Source: JABFSM01 sp963762545
GTDB taxonomy: Bacteria > Gemmatimonadota > Gemmatimonadetes > Gemmatimonadales > GWC2-71-9
NCBI GenBank assembly: GCA_963762545.1
Contig: CAVXLC010000001.1
Span: 868,001 to 932,000, forward strand
Length of the DNA: 64,000 bases
Reading direction: 5' to 3'
The notes under the pieces are model-generated. The model searched no databases. It was not told the origin of the DNA and saw nothing but the letters and a program-made list of their open reading frames with translations. This document shows, one piece after another, positions 16,440-24,914 of the stretch. Positions within the stretch are counted from its first letter, which is position 1; every line of letters starts with the position of its first letter. Both the position numbers and the translations under genes were made by a program.

Positions 16440-17762
16440 CTAGGGCGCCTTCCTGGTCACCAGCACGATGACCCGATCGGGCACGTCGGGGCTCGCGGGA
16501 GGGAGTTGCAGGGTGACGCCGCCATCCGCCTCGGTGAACCGGACCGGGTCGCCGCCCGGGAGCATCGCGGCGCCCTGCACCCGCCGGCCTAACCCGGGGA
16601 GGGACAGGAGCCGGTCGGGCCAGTCGAGCACGTGCACGAACACGGTGTCGTTCCGCTGGGTCGTGACGCCCCAGGCCCGCGGCGGGACCGGCCCGCCCCG
16701 AGTGCCGTAGATCGACGCCCCGTAGGCGCCGGTCCACTCGCCGAACCGGCGCAGCCGGTCCAGCGCCTCGGGCTGAATGGTCCCGTCGGGCCGGGGACCG
16801 ATGTTGAGCAGGAGGTTGGCGTCGTTGCCGGCCGCGCGCACCAGAAACCGGATCAGGTCGCGGGCCGACTTGAAATTCCGGTCGGTGAGGTTGAACCCCC
16901 ACGAGTCGTTCATCGTGAGCGAGGTTTCCAGCGGCAGGGCACCGATCCTGGTGGTGTTGAACCCCGCGGTGTTGGCGCCGGGGAGGTCCTGCTCAAAGGT
17001 CTGCACGTCCTCCCCGGGCAGCGGCGCCTGGTGGTGATTCGGCACGATCAGCGCCTGCGGCTGCAGGCGGTGGATCAGCTCGTAGGTCCGGGCAAGGCGC
17101 CAGTCCGCGTCCGGCTTGTCCCACATGCCGTCGAACCAGATCCCGCCGATCGGGCCGTAGCGGGTGAGCAGCTCCTCGAGCTGGCGGTCCATGAAATCCA
17201 GGTAGCGGCTCCACTCGCCGCCCTCGGGACGGCCGGTGGCCCTGCCGGTCCCGCCGCGAGGCCAGTAGTCCTCGTGGTGCCAGTCCAGCTGGGAATAGTA
17301 GAAGAAGAGCTTGATGCCCTGGCGGCGGCACTCGTCGGCGAGCTCCTTCAGGGGATCGCGGCCGAAGCGGGTCCAGTCCAGGATGTCGTACCGGGTGGCG
17401 TCCGAGCCGAACATCGAGAACCCGTCGTGATGCCGGGCGGTGATGGTGATGTAGCGCATCCCGGCGGCCCGGGCGGCGGCCACCCATTCCTTCGCGTCGA
17501 AGCGCACCGGATTGAACGCCGACGCCAGCCACTCGTACGCATCCACCGGAATGCTCCGGTTCTGCATGACCCACTCGCCCTGGCCCAGCTGGCTGTAGAC
17601 CCCCCAGTGGATGAACATCCCGAACCGGGCGTCCCGGAACCACTCCCGCGCGGCCAGCCGCTCGGCGGGGACCGCATCGGGGGTCTGGCCCCGGAGCCGC
17701 CCGGCCGCCAGCGCCGCGGCGAGGGCGGCCGCAAGAGGGACCCGTGCCCGCGGCCGGCTCAC
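16440..17762 (-). CDS. Glycoside hydrolase family 29 alpha-L-fucosidase
   Basis: 440 residues from GTG 17762, which overlaps the amidohydrolase stop by 4 nt. A signal peptide-like run of Ala/Leu ends near residue 26 (RLRGQTP), so the enzyme is likely exported. The catalytic barrel shows FGMFIHWGVYS at 47-57, ITARHHDGF at 107-115 and GGIWFDGMWD at 206-215; Asp211 is the expected nucleophile. NLLLNIGPRPDGTI near 330 is another GH29 hallmark. A short C-terminal beta domain follows. The enzyme removes terminal alpha-L-fucose, with retention. The acid/base residue varies in this family and was not located. The context with a GH38 mannosidase in the same operon fits breakdown of fucosylated glycans. 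Confidence 0.93.
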   Translation of the reverse strand: MSRPRARVPLAAALAAALAAGRLRGQTPDAVPAERLAAREWFRDARFGMFIHWGVYSQLGQGEWVMQNRSIPVDAYEWLASAFNPVRFDAKEWVAAARAAGMRYITITARHHDGFSMFGSDATRYDILDWTRFGRDPLKELADECRRQGIKLFFYYSQLDWHHEDYWPRGGTGRATGRPEGGEWSRYLDFMDRQLEELLTRYGPIGGIWFDGMWDKPDADWRLARTYELIHRLQPQALIVPNHHQAPLPGEDVQTFEQDLPGANTAGFNTTRIGALPLETSLTMNDSWGFNLTDRNFKSARDLIRFLVRAAGNDANLLLNIGPRPDGTIQPEALDRLRRFGEWTGAYGASIYGTRGGPVPPRAWGVTTQRNDTVFVHVLDWPDRLLSLPGLGRRVQGAAMLPGGDPVRFTEADGGVTLQLPPASPDVPDRVIVLVTRKAP

Positions 17763-18736
17763 ACGCCCAGCAGCTCCGCGGCATTGCCGCCCAGAATGCG
17801 GGCCTCGTCGGCCCGGGGCAGCCCGAGCGACCGGATGCTCGAGAACATCTTGGGAATGCTGCCGATCTGGTGGGGATAGTCGCTGCCGGCCAGGATCTGG
17901 CCCACCCCGGCGAAGTCGATCGCGAGGCGGATCGCCCGGGGATCGAAGTTGACGGTATCGTAGAAGAACTTCTTCAAGTGCAGGCTCGGCGGCTGCTTCA
18001 GATCCTTGCGGCAGTCGGCGAACATCTCGAACCCGCGGTCCAGCCGTTCCACCAGGTAGGGGATCGTGCCGCCCAGATGGCCCAGCACCCAGCGGATGCC
18101 GGGGAACCGCTCCGGGATCCCGGCAAAGACCAGGTGCGCCGCGGCGAGCGTCGTGTCGAAGAGGAAGCCGACCAGCGGCATCAGCCAGTATTCCCGCATC
18201 GCCTCGACGCCGAGCGGGAAGGTGGGATGGATGTACATGACGGCGCGGGTGTCGCTGGCGCGCTCCCAGAGCGGCCAGAAGCGGCGGTCCGCGAGCGGAG
18301 TGCCGTTCACGTTGCCCATCAGCATCACGCCCTTGAAGCCCATGGCTGTTACCCGCTCGAACTCGGTGACGCTGGCCGGTGCGTCGTTGAGCGGGAGCGT
18401 CGCCAGGGCGGTGAAGCGCCGGCCCCGGGTCGCCATGACCTCGGCGAAGGCGTCGTTCACCAGCCGGGAGAGCGTCACCGACCGCGCCGGTGTCTCCAGC
18501 AGCGTGCCGGGGCAGGTGAGCGAGATCAGCTGCCGGTCCACCCCCTCGTGGTCCAGCACGTCCTCGCGATAGGCGATGTCCCGGTGACCGCGGACCGCCA
18601 CGTTGATGTCCCCCGGCGAATAGAGCGCCGGATTGCCGGCGGCGTCGTCCTTGACGGTCAGGCCGCCGGGACTCTTGCGCAACGCATCGAGGAACGCGGG
18701 GGGATAGTAGTGATTGTGGACATCGATGACGGTCAT
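17759..18736 (-). CDS. Amidohydrolase family 2, ACMSD-like
   Basis: 325 residues, ATG 18736 overlapping the APC transporter stop by 4 nt. MTVIDVHNHYYP gives the H-x-H metal motif (H7, H9). A histidine in MYIHPTFPLG, VLGHLGGTIPYLVERLD around 225 and LAGSDYPHQIGSI around 290 (the terminal metal-binding Asp) complete the set seen in 2-amino-3-carboxymuconate-6-semialdehyde decarboxylase and related gamma-resorcylate-type decarboxylases. It is a cytosolic Zn- or Mn-dependent non-oxidative decarboxylase or hydrolase. No other tryptophan-catabolic genes are near, so the true ACMSD reaction is unlikely. Confidence 0.88.
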   Translation of the reverse strand: MTVIDVHNHYYPPAFLDALRKSPGGLTVKDDAAGNPALYSPGDINVAVRGHRDIAYREDVLDHEGVDRQLISLTCPGTLLETPARSVTLSRLVNDAFAEVMATRGRRFTALATLPLNDAPASVTEFERVTAMGFKGVMLMGNVNGTPLADRRFWPLWERASDTRAVMYIHPTFPLGVEAMREYWLMPLVGFLFDTTLAAAHLVFAGIPERFPGIRWVLGHLGGTIPYLVERLDRGFEMFADCRKDLKQPPSLHLKKFFYDTVNFDPRAIRLAIDFAGVGQILAGSDYPHQIGSIPKMFSSIRSLGLPRADEARILGGNAAELLGV

Positions 18737-20052
18737 GACGCTGCCTTGGGAACGGGGCCGTGCCGGGCCCACAGGAAATACACGGGAAGGCCGAGCAGCA
18801 CCAGCGCCAGGCCCTCGAGCGTGTGCAACGGATCGGCATAGATCCGGTTGGCCACGACGGCAAAGGCGGCCGCGGCGAAGATGGCCGGCATCAGAGGATA
18901 GCCCCATACCACGTAGTCGCGCCGGAGTCCCGGCCTCCGCCGCAGGGCGAACAGCCCCAGCGCCATCAGGCCGAAGAAGATCCACTCGGTGTACACCACT
19001 TGCAGGAAGAGCCCCCGGAACGAGCCCATCGCCACCAGCGCCGAGGCCCAGACCGCCTGGAGGACGATCGCGCGGTGCGGCGTCTGGAACCTGGGGTGCA
19101 CCGCGCCGGCCCAGCGAAACAGAAGGCCATCGTTGGCCATGGCGAGGTACACCCGCGGACCGGCCAGGATGATCCCCGCCAGCGCCCCGAACGTGGAGAA
19201 CATCACGATGGCGGACATAGCCGCACCTCCCCCGCCGCCGAGGAGGCGGTCGGCGAGGTCCGCGGCCACCCGGGTCGAGGTCGCGACCTGGTCGAGCGGC
19301 AACACGTAGAGATACACCGCGTTCATCAGCAGGTACGCCACGGTGACGATCAGGGTCCCCAGGAGGAGCGCGCGCGGAATGGTCCGGGTCGGGTTGACGG
19401 TCTCTTCCGAGCTACTGGTCACCATGTGCCACCCGCCGAAGGCGAACAGCCCCGCCACCAGCGCGGTCAGGAAATCGCTGGCGCTTACCGGGCGCGCCAC
19501 TGCGGCTCCGACGAAGTGGCGGCTCACCCGTTCGCCCAAACCAAAGCCGACTCCGACGATCAGCGCGACCGCGATCAGCTTGCCGACGGTGAACGCCGTC
19601 TGGAGCCGGCTTCCCTGGGTCACCCCAAGGTAGTTGATCACCGACAGCAGCCCGATGATGCCGATCGCGACGAGCCTGGTCCCGGTGGGGTCCAGCGGGA
19701 CCAGGTACCCGGCGTAGCGCGCGAACACCACGGCGATCGCGGCGATGATTCCGGAGTGCATGCTCCAGAACATCGCCCAGCCCCAGAGAAAGCCGAGCCA
19801 GGGGCCGTATTGCTCGGTGAGATAGACGTAGACGCCGCCGGTGCGGCTGAAGGTCGAGGCCAGCTCGGCGGTGACCAGGGCGCCGATCAGGGTCAGCGCC
19901 CCCGCGAGGAGCCAGACCGCCAGCACCCCGCCGATCGAGGGCACGCCCCGGGTCACTTCGGAGGGCTGCACGAAGATCGAGGCGCCGATGATGGTTCCCA
20001 CCACCATCGCCGTGGCATGGGGGAGCCGGATGACCCGGCGGAGACCGCTCAA
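18733..20052 (-). CDS. APC-superfamily amino acid/polyamine transporter
   Basis: 439 residues with about 12 hydrophobic segments. The N-terminal motif GTIIGASIFVQPSEV (helix 1 with the G-x-I-I-G-x-G-I-F substrate-binding break) and the later helix FGGWHMVTSSSEETVNPTRTIPRA are typical of LAT/APC permeases. TTG 20052 is chosen since it overlaps the upstream stop by 4 nt (TTGA); internal starts would lose little. It is expected to import an amino acid or related amine across the inner membrane. Being co-transcribed with an amidohydrolase and TPP decarboxylase, it may bring in their substrate (inference). Confidence 0.9.
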   Translation of the reverse strand: MSGLRRVIRLPHATAMVVGTIIGASIFVQPSEVTRGVPSIGGVLAVWLLAGALTLIGALVTAELASTFSRTGGVYVYLTEQYGPWLGFLWGWAMFWSMHSGIIAAIAVVFARYAGYLVPLDPTGTRLVAIGIIGLLSVINYLGVTQGSRLQTAFTVGKLIAVALIVGVGFGLGERVSRHFVGAAVARPVSASDFLTALVAGLFAFGGWHMVTSSSEETVNPTRTIPRALLLGTLIVTVAYLLMNAVYLYVLPLDQVATSTRVAADLADRLLGGGGGAAMSAIVMFSTFGALAGIILAGPRVYLAMANDGLLFRWAGAVHPRFQTPHRAIVLQAVWASALVAMGSFRGLFLQVVYTEWIFFGLMALGLFALRRRPGLRRDYVVWGYPLMPAIFAAAAFAVVANRIYADPLHTLEGLALVLLGLPVYFLWARHGPVPKAAS

Positions 20053-20720
20053 CGCCCGGTGCGCCGCCGCGCCACGATCAGCACCGAGATCTCGTCCAGC
20101 CGGGGGTTCACGAAATCGAGCCGCACCCTCCCGTCCGCGGTGAGCGATACCGTGGCCGGCACCGCGCTGTGGGTCAGGTACCATCCGTCGGGAAGCACCA
20201 CGGCGTTGGTGGGCCGGCCGAAGGTGCGGTCCCAGATCAGCTCGTCTCCCTCCACCCGGTAGCTGGCCGAGTCGGTGTAGGTCTCCGAGATCCGGAGCCG
20301 GACCGATTGCCCCCTGGACACGGCGGGGAAGGGGATCAGCACCACCGCGGTTTCCGGCTTGACCGGCTCTCCGATATCGAGTCCCGCCTGGGTGATCTGG
20401 TTCCCCTTGAGGAACCGGGTGGTGAGCTTTTCTCCGGTGTCCAGGATGAACGCCGACGGGTTCGACACCCGGCTGCCGGCGCGGACCACGTTGACGTACT
20501 TGTCCGCGCCTTCCCGGGACTCGGTATAGTCGTGATAGAGGTCGAAGGCGTGGGTCTCGGGCTGCCTCAGGAAATAGACGATGTCCCGGGTTTGCGTGGC
20601 GCGCTCCGCCAGCCGCGCCGCGAGCGCCGCCGATCCGCGGGCCGGAGGCGACTGGGCCGCCGCCGGCCCCGCCAGCAGCAGACAGGACATCAGGCCGGCC
20701 AATCCGAGGCGGCGCATCAT
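20049..20720 (-). CDS. Secreted protein of unknown function, paralogue of the preceding operon gene
   Basis: 223 residues with a clear signal peptide (MMRRLGLAGLMSCLLLAG, cleavage after PAAAQ). The mature part is beta-rich and shares its C-terminal half with the 205-residue protein encoded just upstream: (R/T)NAVVLP-G, a VP-x-V pair, ADGR and a final L-V-ARR stretch line up. I do not recognise a named family. The features suggest a periplasmic or outer-surface protein with an immunoglobulin-like or DUF-type beta domain. The start overlaps the paralogue's stop by 4 nt (ATGA), pointing to an ancient tandem duplication. The function is unknown. Confidence 0.75.
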   Translation of the reverse strand: MMRRLGLAGLMSCLLLAGPAAAQSPPARGSAALAARLAERATQTRDIVYFLRQPETHAFDLYHDYTESREGADKYVNVVRAGSRVSNPSAFILDTGEKLTTRFLKGNQITQAGLDIGEPVKPETAVVLIPFPAVSRGQSVRLRISETYTDSASYRVEGDELIWDRTFGRPTNAVVLPDGWYLTHSAVPATVSLTADGRVRLDFVNPRLDEISVLIVARRRTGR

Positions 20721-21334
20721 GGATTGAGCCTCCGCGCCCGGACCACCAGCGAGGCGGCGTCCGGCCCCGCATTGATGAAACTGATCAGGGTCCGGCCGTC
20801 CGCTTCCGTGAGCACCTGCGAGGGCACGTTGCACCCGATCAGCTCGTACCCTTCGGGAAGGACCACGGCGTTCCGCTTGATGCCCAGGGAACGGGCAAAG
20901 ACCAGGTTCCGGCCCTCTTCGTAATAGCTCTTGGGATCCTCGTAGACCTTGTCGATGAGCAGGCGCACCGTGCCGTCGGGAGGCACCGGATGGGGCAGCT
21001 CGACGCGAATGTAGCTGCCGGTGGTGTCGGCGCCGCCGAGCCCGGTGGCCCGGGCGGTGAGGCCATCCACCACCTCGAATCGAAGCGGCCGGCCGCTGGC
21101 GCGGTCGTACACCGCCTCCTCCGACGCGATGCTGCCTTCACGGATCGGGTTGAAGAAGTAGCGCGCCCCGGGCGTCGTGGCCCAGACCTCGTAGAGAATG
21201 CGGAACTTGCCGCTGCCCGGAGCGAGCAGCTCGTAGCGGGTATACTCGCCGGCGGAGGTTTGCCGGGCCGGGGCCTGGGCGGCGAGCGAGGCCGCGGAGA
21301 TGAGGGTGGCTGTGAGGGGGCAGGCTATTCGCAT
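20717..21334 (-). CDS. Secreted protein of unknown function, first gene of the 11-gene operon
   Basis: 205 residues. The signal peptide ends at about residue 20 (ASLAAQAP). The mature sequence is beta-rich, with RYELLAPGSGKFRILYEVWATTPG near the N-terminus and RNAVVLPEGYELIGCNVPSQV near 160. It is paralogous to the next gene over the C-terminal 120 residues. No catalytic motif is recognisable. As the promoter-proximal gene of a co-directional run down to 7366, it may help sense or bind the compound processed by the enzymes downstream, but that is only suggested by position. Confidence 0.75.
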   Translation of the reverse strand: MRIACPLTATLISAASLAAQAPARQTSAGEYTRYELLAPGSGKFRILYEVWATTPGARYFFNPIREGSIASEEAVYDRASGRPLRFEVVDGLTARATGLGGADTTGSYIRVELPHPVPPDGTVRLLIDKVYEDPKSYYEEGRNLVFARSLGIKRNAVVLPEGYELIGCNVPSQVLTEADGRTLISFINAGPDAASLVVRARRLNP

Positions 21335-21352
21335 GCCCTAAGGTACGGCGTG

Positions 21353-21380
21353 CGGCGCGAAGGCGCTAAGCGCCTCGCCG
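21353..21380 (-). terminator. Possible hairpin after the zinc protease gene
   Basis: The sequence from GCGGCG (21353) to CGCCGC (21380) folds into a stem of about 11 pairs with a 3-nt bulge, centred on the 15-nt perfect symmetry AGGCGCT-A-AGCGCCT at 21361-21375. It lies between the stop at 21396 and the next start at 21334. No clear T-run follows, so intrinsic termination is doubtful; it could separate the protease gene from the operon downstream. Confidence 0.3.
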
Positions 21381-21395
21381 CCGCATGCCTCCCTT

Positions 21396-24005
21396 CTATC
21401 TGCGCTCCGCCTCCAGCCCGGCCGACAAGGCCTTGCCGATCCGGGCCCGCGACTCCTCGAGGTGGGCCCGGGTGTAGGCATCCAGCGTCTTCCCGGCCGC
21501 GAGGGAGACGGCCAGCCGCCGGTCGAGATCCTTGAGCTGCATTCGGGCGACCGAGCGCGCATCCGCCGGGGTGTGGTCGGCCGGGTGCACCAGCATCTGG
21601 GTCATCTGGTCCAGATAGTCCCGCTGCAGGTCCCGGCGGGTGGCCGAGATGGTATGCGCCGCCGTCCCCCAGGCTTCGGTCCAGATGGCCTGGGTCAGGG
21701 AGCCCATCAGCTCCGGAATGGTGACCACGCTTCCGGCGCCGAACTTGGTCTCTCCATCGCGGATCCGGGCCAGGCGCTGCGGATTCAGCAGCTGCGCCAG
21801 GGCTCCCGACTGGAAGGCCAGGGTCTGCTCGTGGTAGGGGAAATCCAGTCGGCCACTGAACGTCAGGTTCTCTCCCCAGTGCAGCCAGTGGTTGGCGCCC
21901 ATCTTCTGGAGTACCGCCGGTGGAAGGGTGAGCGCGTCTTCCGCGAACACCCGGTCCACCAGGAAGTCGAGCGCCTCCCTCTGCTTGATCCGCGGCACGT
22001 TCTCGAAGGGCAACCGGGCCTCCGGGTCGCCGGCGTGATCGCGATTGAGATACTGGCCGCCCAGGTACTTGATCGCGGGCGCGACCGCCAGCGCGTACTG
22101 GTTCATCAGGCTCAGGTAGGCGTTGGTGAGGTCGAGGTACCCCTCGTTGTCGGTGAGCACCTTGGCGGGAAGGTCGCGCAGCAGCTCCCGGATGATCGTG
22201 GTGCGCTCTTTCCCCCAGGCCAGCGGGTCGTCTCCCAGGTCCCACAGGTTAATGGAGGGATCGGTGCCGCCGAGCTCGAGGTTGGTACCGTAGAGGTGCG
22301 GCTTGGTGGCCGCCTCGCGGGCCAGCGCCGCCGCGCGGGCCGGGTCGCTGGTGTAGGCGAAGCTTATGGCCCATTTGTCGTAGGACCCGACGCCCGGGGT
22401 GTAGTAGAACCCGTTGGGCATCCCCTTGGGCGCGATGTTGACCGATGGATACTCCATCACCGAGCTGTAGAGCCCGTTGGCGGTGGCCCAGGCGGCATCG
22501 TGGAGCTTGGCGTTGGGCGTGCTTCCCGAGCTCCGGAAGTTGTGCTGGAGGCCCAGGGTGTGTCCGACCTCATGCATGGTGGCCCACTTGACCGCCTGCA
22601 TGACGAATTCCTCCGGCACCGGATCTCCGGGCGCGATCTCTCCGCGGGCCACCAGCGCCGCCTGCAGCAGGGAACCCTGCGCGGCAAAGGAGCCGCTGAG
22701 CCCGGCCAGCTCCGTGCCCGGCGCCGCCGCGTCCGCTCCGACGCCAAGCGCCTGGTCCAGGGCGCTCGCGGCGGAGATCGGCCCGGCCAGCTGCCGCCAG
22801 GTGCTCCGGAATCCTCCGAAGAAGCTCGATTCGAACAACACATCGGCATCGAGGACTTCCCCGGTGCGCGGATCCACCGTGGACGGCCCGATGGCGCCGT
22901 ACCCCGGCTGGTCCGAGACGTTCCAGCGGAGGGTGGCATACCGGATGTCCTCCGCGTCCGCGCCTTCGGGGAGGTCCTCGGCGTGGATGGCGTCCACCCA
23001 GCCCGCCGCTTCGAAGGCGGCGTTCCATGCCTCGACGCCGGCCTTCATCGCCGCGCGGTACTGCACCGGGACGTTGGGGTCGATGTAGTAGATGATCGGC
23101 TTCTTGGGGCGGAACTTGCCGCCCACCGCCTCGCCCGGCTCCAGCCGCCAGCGGTTGACGTAGCGCACGAAGGTGGTGGTGTCTTCCTGCGAGAAGTCCT
23201 TGTGGACCGTCCAGAACTGCCCCACGCGGTCGTCGCCGATGCGCGGGGTCATGGGGACCTCGGGCAGGGCCGCCAGCGTGTAATGGATGGACAGCGGGAG
23301 ATAGCGCCCGTCCGGGACGGAGGGCAGCCCGACCGGCTCCCCGGGCCGGAAGGTGAGCTTTGCGCGCACGTTCACATTGAGGGGAAACGCCTTCACCGAT
23401 TCGAGGTAGCTGCGCTGCCGGTCGAACGCCGCCACGCCGGGGCGTCCCGGCCCGGGCGAGACGGCCTGCCGTACCGCCGCGCTGATGCCGGAGAGATCGG
23501 ACACGAACCAGTTGGCGGCGTCGATGACTACCGCCGAGTCGTCCCGGAACGACTCGATCTTGGCTGATTCCAATACCGAAGATCCGAACGTCAGGTCCAC
23601 CGCCCGAGCCGCGGCCGGATTGTTCACCGCGGTGTACCGATGCGGCCGCTGGAGCAGGAAGACCTGCTCGCCGTGGCGCTCCAGCGATACCACATCGCCC
23701 TCGAACAGGTTCAGCATGGTCCCGCCGAACAACCCGTTGGCGCCGATGCCCTGCGCGATCTCCATTTCCATCAGGAAGTCCTTCCCGAGGCGGTCTTTCG
23801 GGATGGCCAGGTACAGCTTGTCTTCCTTCTGGTAGGTGTCGAAGAAGCCGGTTCGGACGACCGCGTCCTTGGTCAATTCGGCGAAGGGCCGCAGGGCACT
23901 GGCCGGGCGAGCGGGTGGGGTCCCGGCCGGCGCCTGGCCGGCCGGCTGCTGGGCCGCGAGGATCGCCGGCACGGTCGCGAGGAAGAACGCCAGGGGATGA
24001 CGCAT
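21396..24005 (-). CDS. Secreted zinc-dependent metalloprotease, DUF5117/DUF5118 type
   Basis: 869 residues. The signal peptide ends near AILAAQQ. An N-terminal DUF5118-like segment with FFDTYQKEDKLYLAIPKDRLGKDFL, a long beta region, then the metzincin-like catalytic site HEVGHTLGLQH at 478-488 (zinc ligands His478, His482, His488; general base Glu479) and, about 40 residues further, SVMEYP, which supplies the met-turn methionine. YYIDPNVP near 300 and AGNHWLHW-type C-terminal features match this large Gemmatimonadota/Bacteroidota protease family. It probably acts in the periplasm or outside. The length is normal for the family. A good AGG-rich ribosome-binding sequence precedes ATG 24005. Confidence 0.9.
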   Translation of the reverse strand: MRHPLAFFLATVPAILAAQQPAGQAPAGTPPARPASALRPFAELTKDAVVRTGFFDTYQKEDKLYLAIPKDRLGKDFLMEMEIAQGIGANGLFGGTMLNLFEGDVVSLERHGEQVFLLQRPHRYTAVNNPAAARAVDLTFGSSVLESAKIESFRDDSAVVIDAANWFVSDLSGISAAVRQAVSPGPGRPGVAAFDRQRSYLESVKAFPLNVNVRAKLTFRPGEPVGLPSVPDGRYLPLSIHYTLAALPEVPMTPRIGDDRVGQFWTVHKDFSQEDTTTFVRYVNRWRLEPGEAVGGKFRPKKPIIYYIDPNVPVQYRAAMKAGVEAWNAAFEAAGWVDAIHAEDLPEGADAEDIRYATLRWNVSDQPGYGAIGPSTVDPRTGEVLDADVLFESSFFGGFRSTWRQLAGPISAASALDQALGVGADAAAPGTELAGLSGSFAAQGSLLQAALVARGEIAPGDPVPEEFVMQAVKWATMHEVGHTLGLQHNFRSSGSTPNAKLHDAAWATANGLYSSVMEYPSVNIAPKGMPNGFYYTPGVGSYDKWAISFAYTSDPARAAALAREAATKPHLYGTNLELGGTDPSINLWDLGDDPLAWGKERTTIIRELLRDLPAKVLTDNEGYLDLTNAYLSLMNQYALAVAPAIKYLGGQYLNRDHAGDPEARLPFENVPRIKQREALDFLVDRVFAEDALTLPPAVLQKMGANHWLHWGENLTFSGRLDFPYHEQTLAFQSGALAQLLNPQRLARIRDGETKFGAGSVVTIPELMGSLTQAIWTEAWGTAAHTISATRRDLQRDYLDQMTQMLVHPADHTPADARSVARMQLKDLDRRLAVSLAAGKTLDAYTRAHLEESRARIGKALSAGLEAERR

Positions 24006-24096
24006 GTGCGGGACTCCGGGAGGAGGCTAGGAGACTATGACGCTCAGAGGCCAGGGAACCGCGTTACACGACCAATATTGTACCGACGCACCAAGG

Positions 24097-24114
24097 CACT
24101 GGAACGTTTCAGTG
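24097..24114. promoter_or_regulatory. 18-bp palindrome in the protease/rhomboid divergent gap
   Basis: The 174-nt gap 24006-24179 separates two divergent genes. CACTGGAACGTTTCAGTG pairs with itself at 8 of 9 positions around an AACGTT centre. A separate 8-bp palindrome CAATATTG lies at 24073-24080. Size and symmetry fit a dimeric regulator's operator, which could control either gene. Nothing else notable is seen in the gap. Confidence 0.35.
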
Positions 24115-24179
24115 AGGAGTGCCTACCTTACGAACATGCCAGTTAGCCTCGCGCCCACCTAACCGCTTAGCCTCCGTTC

Positions 24180-24908
24180 ATGTTCCCGATCAAGGACGAG
24201 AACCCGACCCTCCGCGCACCGGTCGTCACGGTCGCGCTCATCGCCATGAACGTGATGGCGTGGCTGGTGATCCAGGGCGCCGGCGCCGAGCCGTCGCTGT
24301 CCCAGTCGGTGTGTACCCTCGGGCTGATCCCGGGTCACCTGTTCGGCACCCTGCCCGCCGGCGCGCCGATCCATCTGGGCGGAGATGCCTATTGCGAGGT
24401 CGGCCGGTTCCCGGGCTGGGCCACGATATTGACCTCGATGTTCATGCACGGCGGGTGGCTCCATCTCATCGGAAACATGTGGTTCCTCTGGATATTCGGG
24501 AACAACATCGAGGACTCGACGGGACGATTCCGGTTCGTGGTGTTCTATCTGCTCTGCGGCCTGGCGGCGGGGCTGACCCAGAGCCTGATCGGCCCCGGGA
24601 GCGGAGTACCCATGGTGGGCGCGTCCGGGGCGATCAGCGGCGTGATGGGCGCGTACGTGGTGCTCTACCCGAAGGTGCGGGTGCACCTGCTGGTGTTCCT
24701 GGGATTCTACGTGACCACCATCGCCGTGCCGGCCTACCTGATGCTCGGCTACTGGTTTCTGCTCCAGATCCTGGGCGGCGGGCTGGCCAAGGAGATGGGC
24801 GGCACGGCCTTCTTCGCGCACGTCGGAGGGTTCGTCGCGGGCATGCTGCTCATCTTCCCCTTCCGGAACCCCCGGCTCACCAGCCGGCGCGGCGCCATCA
24901 TGGCCTGA
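24180..24908 (+). CDS. Rhomboid-family intramembrane serine protease
   Basis: 242 residues with six to seven hydrophobic segments. The catalytic dyad is visible: Ser149 in the helix-4 motif GASGAISG (147-154) and His214 in FFAHVGGFVAG. HLIGNMWFLWIFG at 95-107 holds the oxyanion-hole Asn99. The family L1-loop insertion after helix 1 is present. It cleaves transmembrane substrates within the inner membrane. There is an apparent start ATG 24180 with MFPIKDENPTLRAP, a common N-terminus of bacterial rhomboids. It is transcribed alone and converges on the multicopper oxidase gene with a 6-nt gap. Confidence 0.95.
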   Translation: MFPIKDENPTLRAPVVTVALIAMNVMAWLVIQGAGAEPSLSQSVCTLGLIPGHLFGTLPAGAPIHLGGDAYCEVGRFPGWATILTSMFMHGGWLHLIGNMWFLWIFGNNIEDSTGRFRFVVFYLLCGLAAGLTQSLIGPGSGVPMVGASGAISGVMGAYVVLYPKVRVHLLVFLGFYVTTIAVPAYLMLGYWFLLQILGGGLAKEMGGTAFFAHVGGFVAGMLLIFPFRNPRLTSRRGAIMA

Positions 24909-24914
24909 CGCCTT

